From the NCBI GenBank assembly GCA_963922205.1, contig CAWUHX010000004.1, forward strand, positions 1,116,001 to 1,180,000: a stretch of DNA of 64,000 bases, written 5' to 3'. The notes beneath the pieces were generated by a model. That model did no database searches. It was not told where the DNA came from and saw only the letters and a list, made by a program, of their open reading frames with translations. Of this stretch, positions 58,479 to 64,000 are shown piece by piece (the first letter of the stretch is position 1; every line of letters starts with the position of its first letter). The DNA is from Romanomermis culicivorax. Taxonomy: Eukaryota > Nematoda > Enoplea > Mermithida > Mermithidae. Position numbers and translations under genes: made by a program.

Positions 58479-58507
58479 GGTTATTCAGCGCCGTGCACTG
58501 AATAACC
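58479..58507. repeat. Second palindrome with the same core
   Basis: GGTTATTCAG (58479-58488) and CTGAATAACC (58498-58507) around a 9-base loop. It shares the TTATTCAGCGCC core with the palindrome 30 bp upstream. Confidence 0.9.
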
Positions 58508-59170
58508 ACTGCCCAAAAATTTTGGCCGGTCAAACATTGAATTTCCTTAATTTTTAGACGTTTTAGGGGCTGAAAATGCAAAAAAATTTCGGCGCTTCGC
58601 GCCGCGTCAATGGATATAATAGTTCCTATTCATATATTTGACCCGAACGCGAACAATTTCTCTACGAACAGTGTATTAGTATTGTTGCAGCAAACTTTAT
58701 AGGCTGTCAAGACTGATGAGTGAAAAGAAATTCTGAATATTCTCTGCGAATTCAGTCAGATTCGGATTTAAAACTGGAATTCTTACTTTGTGTTGATTGA
58801 TTCAAATAGAAAAACCGATATCGTTGATAATCGTACAATGTTTGAATCGAAAATTTACAGAATTTTCAACTTTATTTTCTCTAGTCTTCACATTGTTGTT
58901 AAATATACATAAGTAAGTACTTAGATATTCGTAGTCGAAAATTGAATCAATTTGAACTTCCTGAACAATTCTGGAGCTATATTTAAATTTTTTCAGCATT
59001 CCATTATTTGAGTTTTCGTGAACAATTTTGTTGCACAGTTTTTTCTTGTCTCACTGATATGGTTAGCTGAAAAATAAGTTGGGCACGATTTTTACAAAAA
59101 TTAATGCCTTAAACGTTAAATTTTTATCAAACTTTTGGCCTAAAACTTTTCCGCAGTTTTCTTTTCAGTG

Positions 59171-59364
59171 AGGTAAAGTGGGGTGACTTTGATCAGAGTA
59201 ATGGCATTTGATAACTATTTGAGATCAGCACGTCATTTACGATGTGTAGGCAACCTCACAGCAGGGGATCTACTCAGCAAAAATGACCTGCTGATCTCAA
59301 ATAGTTATCAAATGTTCATACTCTGATCAAAGTCGCCCCTGATCAAAGTCACCCCACTTTACCT
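59171..59364. mobile_element. Palindromic miniature element, GGTAAAGTGGGGTGAC ends
   Basis: Arms of about 70 bp: AGGTAAAGTGGGGTGACTTT and so on, mirrored by AAAGTCACCCCACTTTACCT. The right arm contains an extra internal repeat of the GATCAAAGTC block (GTCGCCCCTGATCAAAGTC). Both arms include TTTGATAACTATTTGAGATC. No coding capacity. Confidence 0.8.
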
Positions 59365-59375
59365 TATGTTACTAG

Positions 59376-59640
59376 TAAAAAAAAATGTGCCATTGGCACA
59401 AATTTTTTTGGCCTCTTGTGCCAATTGGCACAAATGTCCGTGCACAAAAAACGCTGTTTCTGATTCCAAATGCAACAAAATGCTCGAGTATGCTCCTGAA
59501 ATGCATAAAAAAGTATCCGTAGCCACATTATAAGAGTTTTTCAAAATGTGGAAAATTTTTGGAAAATGACGAAAAGAATTTTGGGTCCGGTTCCCAGGTG
59601 GAAAAAATTTTCGAGGAAAAAAACGGTGCACTGCGCTGGC
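59376..59640. repeat. Dispersed ~200-bp repeat, third copy, preceded by a TTGGCAC pair
   Basis: 59455-59620 matches 45680-45880 and 50035-50235 (AACAAAATGCT..GTATGCTCCT.AAATGCATAAAA, ATGTGGAAAATTTTTGGAAAATG, GAGGAAAAAAA). Just before it GTGCCA(A)TTGGCACAAAT occurs twice. Confidence 0.6.
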
Positions 59641-59857
59641 TGGCTGAGAAAAAGTCCATGATTATTTTTTACAGTAGAACTACGAAATTGCGCAGTAAAT
59701 CCAATAAACTTCAGTACTTGTTTGTGTCATACTAATCAAAACAACAGTTCGTCGTCATGCGATTACACAGACCGATTGAAATGATGATTACGAATCAACT
59801 GAGATCGAAAATTCAGATTTCATAAAAAAATAAAGCAATCTTCAATGTTTCATTATT

Positions 59858-62577
59858 TCACGCGGATAAGTCTTCTTGGCAACAAAGATGAATCCAATTA
59901 ATGATCAAATTGGCTCTAGAACCCGAAAGCGTTTGAGTAATGACCGATAATCTTTTCCGCCTACACAAATGTTTTATCGGCTCGTGTCGTAACAATAAAG
60001 TGTATAACGTTGGATAAACACATAATTGACGTAACTTTGGCAAATTTTCCACTACGTAGGTCAAATGGTCGATGATTGGGGCAATGGTTCCGGGAAAATC
60101 GGCAGTGATGTCGTAACATAAACGAAAATGTTGGAGGTTGGGTGCTTTGAAGGGCAATTTTCGCATTTGTTCACTATTCAGATTGTCGAGGGAAAAATAA
60201 CGTAAATTTGGACATTGATCCAAGATGAGGTCGATCGATGCTGAGGAAGCTGATTGAGTATCGTACAAATCTATACCTTCCAACGAGGAGCTTGAAGAGA
60301 TCATTTTCAAAGCTGCGGCATTCTTAGCTGACCAATGCAGACTGAAAGAAAATTTAAGAATTGAATCCGTTCACCAACATTGCCAGCGTGGGCATTATGT
60401 TAGTACGTCAAGACTCAACAGCCCTCCAAAATCCTTCGAAAACAAAAGTTTAAACATATTTTTCAGATACATTTTTTGGTCTTTTCCTGGAAAAATTGTT
60501 TTTTTAAACTATTTTCGGAATTTTTTCGTGAAAGAATCGAATTTTTTTGCCCTGAGAGACCCCTCCCCCAAAATTTTCGGAATTACTGACCCCCGGCCCC
60601 AAAAAATCGCCCAACTCCCCGGACTTCGGGACTCCGTTTATAATATGGTTTTATGATGCAAAAACTGAGAAAAAAATTTCTGAAGTTTCTGTAAAAACAA
60701 TACTGACATTTTTTTCTAAACGTTTTTGAGCCTAGCCAACAAATTAATTTTTTAAATCACAAAAAATTTGTGTGTCGACTGTTCTCCTCGAAATGAAAAA
60801 TGCAAAATGAAAGTGCGGCATAAAAATACAATACTGTTGCACATCTTTAAGATTTTCTAATTAGCCAAGATGTCAAATAAGACTTTAGTAAATAGTTTTA
60901 ATTTCATATTATTTGTCAGACAAGCAATGCAAGAACTTTCCATGAGAGGGTCCACACCGATTTATAATCCAGGGTGGTTGGTATGTGCAAGCAAACAGAC
61001 GCAAAGAAGTCCCATTAGCAAAAACCATGAACAATGTATTCATGACGCGAGCTGTCGAAGAAATTGACGTTGTTGACAATTTTTCCTCCAGAAATTGACA
61101 TTTTTCGTCAAGAATTCACATTTTTCAGTATTTTTCTGACCAAAAGTATGTGGGTCCCTATACAAGCTACCATATGACTAGCCATACTATCGGAAAACAA
61201 TGGGTGACGGTCGCAAATGGCTAGATGGGTTTCTAGAGGACTTATTTTCTTATAGGAATTTTGTATGCTTAATACATTACGTCTTATTTATTCAACGAAA
61301 ACATCTTCCTCGAAAATATTTTTCATTCAAAGCTTCAAGTCTTTAAAAAAACTACCTGTTCTGTAGTATTCAGCCACCACTCTAATCAATATAATCAGCA
61401 AAATTGAAACTTACAATTTTAATTTTCTTAATTTGTTGATCTTTTGAATATGATCGGAGCGAAAGTAGCTGAACGTTAAGCGGGAGCACTTTAAATTTGC
61501 CATTTTCGATAATTCGTTGCAAATAAACGACTGTACCTCATCTGTAGGCACATGACGAATTTTTAAAATTTCAATATGATTATAAACGGGAAATTTGTCG
61601 AAAAGGGTGCGATAAAACGCCAAATTATCATCGAATGCTTCTAAAGAAAATTCTTTCAACCGGGGACTACGAGTTAATAAAAAGGCGACGAATTTTGCGT
61701 GACTTTCAAAGTTTTCACAGTAAACGTGAATATTTTGCAAAGAAACGAAATATAGCTCGTTTATAATTTTGTGATGAGGTAAATCGGAATCTTCATAGAG
61801 GCGGTTGTCGGCATAACGAATGTCCAACGACAAAGTTTTCAATTTAGGCAACCTCATCAACTTTTCGATCATTTTTACGTTATCATGTGATACCTTACCA
61901 ATATCCAAACTTTCTAAATTCAAATTAACGTCGAGCAACGTTAACAATTGTTCATATTTTTGAATATTCGTTCTTCCATACGATTTCAGTGTAAAATGAG
62001 TCAAATTTCGACACAATGACAAATCAATCCATAAATCATGCCAAAGGAAAATGTCCAATTTAGTCAAGGCGGAATGGCCAATAATAACTTTATTTATTTG
62101 CTCTTTTAATTCATTGTCAAATAATTCATATCCGCTTATACACGCACTGAGTTGCCGCAAGTTAGAAAAATTTTCCACAAAACTCAATGCATTTTTCCAG
62201 CCAAATACTCTAATAAATTCTGAATCAATTTCCAAACATGTCAATTTTTGTAAACTGGGAAGAAGGATCAAGAAATTTTTCACAAAATCCTCAACAATAA
62301 ATGGATCAGGCGAAACAAAAGACGTTTTTCTAATGAGCACCAAAGACATCATGTAGTTTAAATTTTTCAATTTACGCAGACTGGGACAGTAATTTTGTAT
62401 TTTTTCCATTATTTTAACCCAGGAACCAGTGAACATTCGATCAAAATTGACGTATCTCAATCGATGCAACTCTGATTGGACGCAACTTTTGAAATTTGGA
62501 TTGATTCGCTCGGCTATGCATAATTCTTCGAAGTTGAAATATTTTAAAATCTCCATAACAATGTGGACGTTGTCCAT
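59858..62577 (-). CDS. F-box/LRR-type protein, two-exon host gene
   Basis: Coding exons are 62577-61415 and 60341-59858. The intron, 61414-60342, has a GTAAGT donor and a TTTCTTTCAG-type acceptor. Exon 1 ends with two bases and exon 2 supplies one, so the frame closes as KLRKLK-F-LHWSAKN. The product is about 548 residues. The ATG at 62577 is chosen because TTTTTTTCTCTTCAG just upstream (to 62611) is a splice acceptor and the exon then begins in 5' UTR. N-terminal MDNVHIVMEILKYFNFEELC with ERINPNF and LHRLRYVNF fits an F-box (about residues 1-45). The rest is leucine-rich repeats (LTHFTLKS, LESLDIGK, LKTLSLDIRY, LKEFSLEAF, CPNLRYFSLD). F-box/LRR proteins recruit substrates to SCF ubiquitin ligases through Skp1; the substrate is unknown. 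The last exon is paralogous to 294-765 at the other edge, in opposite orientation. Confidence 0.8.
60465..60645. repeat. TACATGT miniature-element fragment in the host intron
   Basis: GAGAGACCCCTCCCCCAAAATTTTCGG and GGAATTACTGACCCCCGGCC match the right half of the family at 22980-23060. The end near 60642 reads CTCCGTTTATAATATGG rather than the intact terminus. Confidence 0.6.
61085..61210. repeat. TACATGT miniature-element fragment in the host intron, second half
   Basis: AATTCACATTTTTCAGTATTTTTCTGACCAAAAGTATG and GCTACCATATGACTAGCCAT match the left half of the family in inverted orientation. With 60465-60645 this looks like one element split and rearranged inside the intron, with ~440 bp between the halves. 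Confidence 0.55.
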
Positions 62578-62610
62578 ATTAACAAAGTGATTGATCGAGA
62601 TTCTATTGAT
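62578..62610 (-). other. 5' UTR part of exon 1 of the F-box/LRR gene
   Basis: Begins after the acceptor CAG at 62611-62613 and runs to the ATG at 62577. A further upstream non-coding exon is implied but not identified between here and 64000. Confidence 0.5.
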
Positions 62611-62753
62611 CTGAAGAGAAAAAAACACTTTTTGCAGATGACAATCATGTTGAAATCAGATAAACAGAAACTAAATCAACCATTTGAGAAAAAGTAAAAG
62701 TTAACAATCAATATTGTGCAGCATTATAAAAGTGCCTCGCCCTCAAACTATGC

Positions 62754-62772
62754 ATATATATATATATATATA
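62754..62772. repeat. (TA)n microsatellite
   Basis: About nine TA units directly after ATGCA, upstream of the F-box/LRR gene. Confidence 0.9.
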
Positions 62773-63179
62773 CCGGAAACAAGAATCAAAATTACCCAAT
62801 CATTGTTTTGGACGTGGACCTGATATTTCCGAAATTTTGAGCCAGGTCCTGGATCCGAGCCTAATATTATGAATATTTTGGCCCAAGATCCTATATTTTC
62901 AAAATATGTTACCCAATGCACCTTTAGAAAAAATAATTTCCACAAAGTGAAAAGCTTGTCGCAAGTTTTTTACTCATAGGAACGTTTCTCAAATGCGGCT
63001 GTTAAGCAGCCTAGTAGAATTACTCAAAATTTAGTTACCTACTTTCATATATTTCTAAAGTTTTATCTACGGATGTCCCAGTGCCACATTTTTTGCTAGT
63101 GCCTAGGCACCTGATTTGATGCCAGTGCCAATAATTATACAGGTTTCTTTATCTATATTTAATATGAATTTTGTGTACA

Positions 63180-63420
63180 TTTCGCTCCACTCTCAGGACA
63201 AAATCTGTTTCCTCAACAATTAGGGGAAGGAATAAATGGTCTTTAGCAGTTGATTACATGCTACACTGACGTGGAACATGAAAATCACTTGGCGTAAGTC
63301 AACTTTGCTGGACCTCCAGTACAAGACCCGTTTCTTCAATGGTAACCAGAAAGATGGAATGGAGTAATTAGTCATTGATTACATGTTGGCCAACATGGAA
63401 CAGGAAAATGAGGAAATGCC
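63180..63420. repeat. Two diverged ~120-bp direct repeats
   Basis: TCCACTCTCAGGACAAAATC ..TTTCCTCAA...GTTGATTACATGCT...TGGAACATGAAAAT (from about 63187) recurs as CTGGACCTCCAGTACAAGACC..TTTCTTCAA...ATTGATTACATGTT...TGGAACAGGAAAAT (from about 63308). No coding role seen. Confidence 0.5.
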
Positions 63421-63639
63421 AAAGAAATCCGTTAGACCATTGGAAAACTAAGAACAAATACGATTTGCTTCCTTACCTAGGGTGATGACTCTTATGTGCC
63501 ACTCCTACACATGTATCTAGCCAACATTCATTCAGTATGAATGGCACCATTAAGGACAAGGTTATTGCCAGAAAAGCCCTAAATACTAGTGTATTTGTCC
63601 AACAATTTCAACATTGTGAAAGTTGAGTAAGAAATATGA

Positions 63640-63860
63640 TGGAATTGAAGCAATTTCAACATCGTTCAAATGTGAATTTTCCATCAATGATGTCTCGTGC
63701 CATGAATACATTTTTTACGATTTTTTAGACACTAAAAACCATTTTTTAACTGCTTTTGCAGAAAAATTCGAATTCTTTCCCTTCAGGAGCACCCCACTAA
63801 AATTTTGGGGAATCAGTGACACCCAGCCCCCAAAAATGGAAAGAGCGACCACCAGCTTGG
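63640..63860. repeat. TACATGT miniature-element fragment near the right edge
   Basis: GTGCCATGAATACATTTTTTACGATTTTTTAGAC, AAATTTTGGGGAATCAGTGAC and CCCAGCCCCCAAAAA match the right half of the 48841-49262 copy, with decay. Confidence 0.5.
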
Positions 63861-64000
63861 TCGGATCTTATACCCAAATATCGGCAACCCCTCTCAACTC
63901 AGAAAAATTTGGGAAAAGGTAGCTTTTTGGGATTTTCTGGGAATCTCACTCTAAACACAGTCATTTGCCTGTTTTTTCCACTTACTTATAATTCCTCAAA

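Larger units (their letters stand above)
57851..59170. other. No gene supported; contains palindromes
   Basis: 58406-58507 holds two strong hairpins (see separate entries). 58588-58606 has the GGCGCTTCGCGCC hairpin of the dispersed family. The remainder shows nothing I recognise. Confidence 0.4.

Overview
This is an AT-rich, repeat-dominated eukaryotic nuclear window, probably from an invertebrate animal and plausibly an arthropod. The basis is two intron-containing F-box/LRR-type genes with GT-AG splice sites, an envelope-bearing Ty3/gypsy-like retroelement, and Merlin, hAT, Tc1/mariner-like and fold-back DNA elements. No rRNA, tRNA, operon or CRISPR array was recognised. Host coding sequence is confined to the two edges: the last exon of an F-box/LRR-type gene at 294-765 (+), and a two-exon paralogue at 59858-62577 (-), with a 1,073-bp intron full of repeats. 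Almost everything between is mobile DNA.

Region 1 (1-1.9 kb) holds an assembly gap, the left host exon and a degenerate ~105-bp tandem array. Region 2 (1.9-10.4 kb) is a minus-strand LTR retroelement. It has a complete 899-bp LTR (9354-10252, perfect TGTAACG/CGTTACA ends) and a primer-binding site, then one reading frame broken only by two in-frame TGA codons. Domain order along that frame is Gag with four CCHC knuckles, an envelope-like membrane glycoprotein, protease, reverse transcriptase, RNase H and integrase. An envelope module between Gag and Pol, rather than after Pol, is the most unusual thing here. The copy looks dead: it has stops, a YLDN instead of YLDD reverse transcriptase motif, and no integrase C-terminus or 3' LTR.

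Region 3 (10.395-39.0 kb) is a near-perfect tandem duplication of a 14.3-kb unit. Each unit carries: a 5.8-kb Merlin DNA transposon (8-bp target duplication CGTATTAT, long terminal inverted repeats built from 144-bp units, transposase with a recognisable 129-bp intron), itself carrying an 847-bp hAT deletion derivative that encodes a BED finger fused directly to a hAT dimerisation domain; a 6.2-kb element with ~850-bp inverted repeats and a decayed transposase I cannot place; and smaller elements nested inside these with exact target duplications.

Region 4 (38.8-46.2 kb) is a palindromic fold-back element with Tc1/mariner-like ends (TA...TA). One arm contains four later insertions, and the opposite arm preserves the empty-site sequence. 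Region 5 (46.5-59.7 kb) is further element debris: a decayed hAT, an inverted-repeat element with GTACTTTCTACA subterminal motifs, a nested stack of 8-bp-duplication elements (53.3-55.1 kb) inside a larger candidate element, a pogo-like miniature element, and perfect palindromes. Region 6 (59.8-64 kb) is the F-box/LRR gene, its upstream flank and fragmentary repeats.

Boundaries were set by eye from inverted ends and target duplications. Family names rest on motifs, not on database searches.
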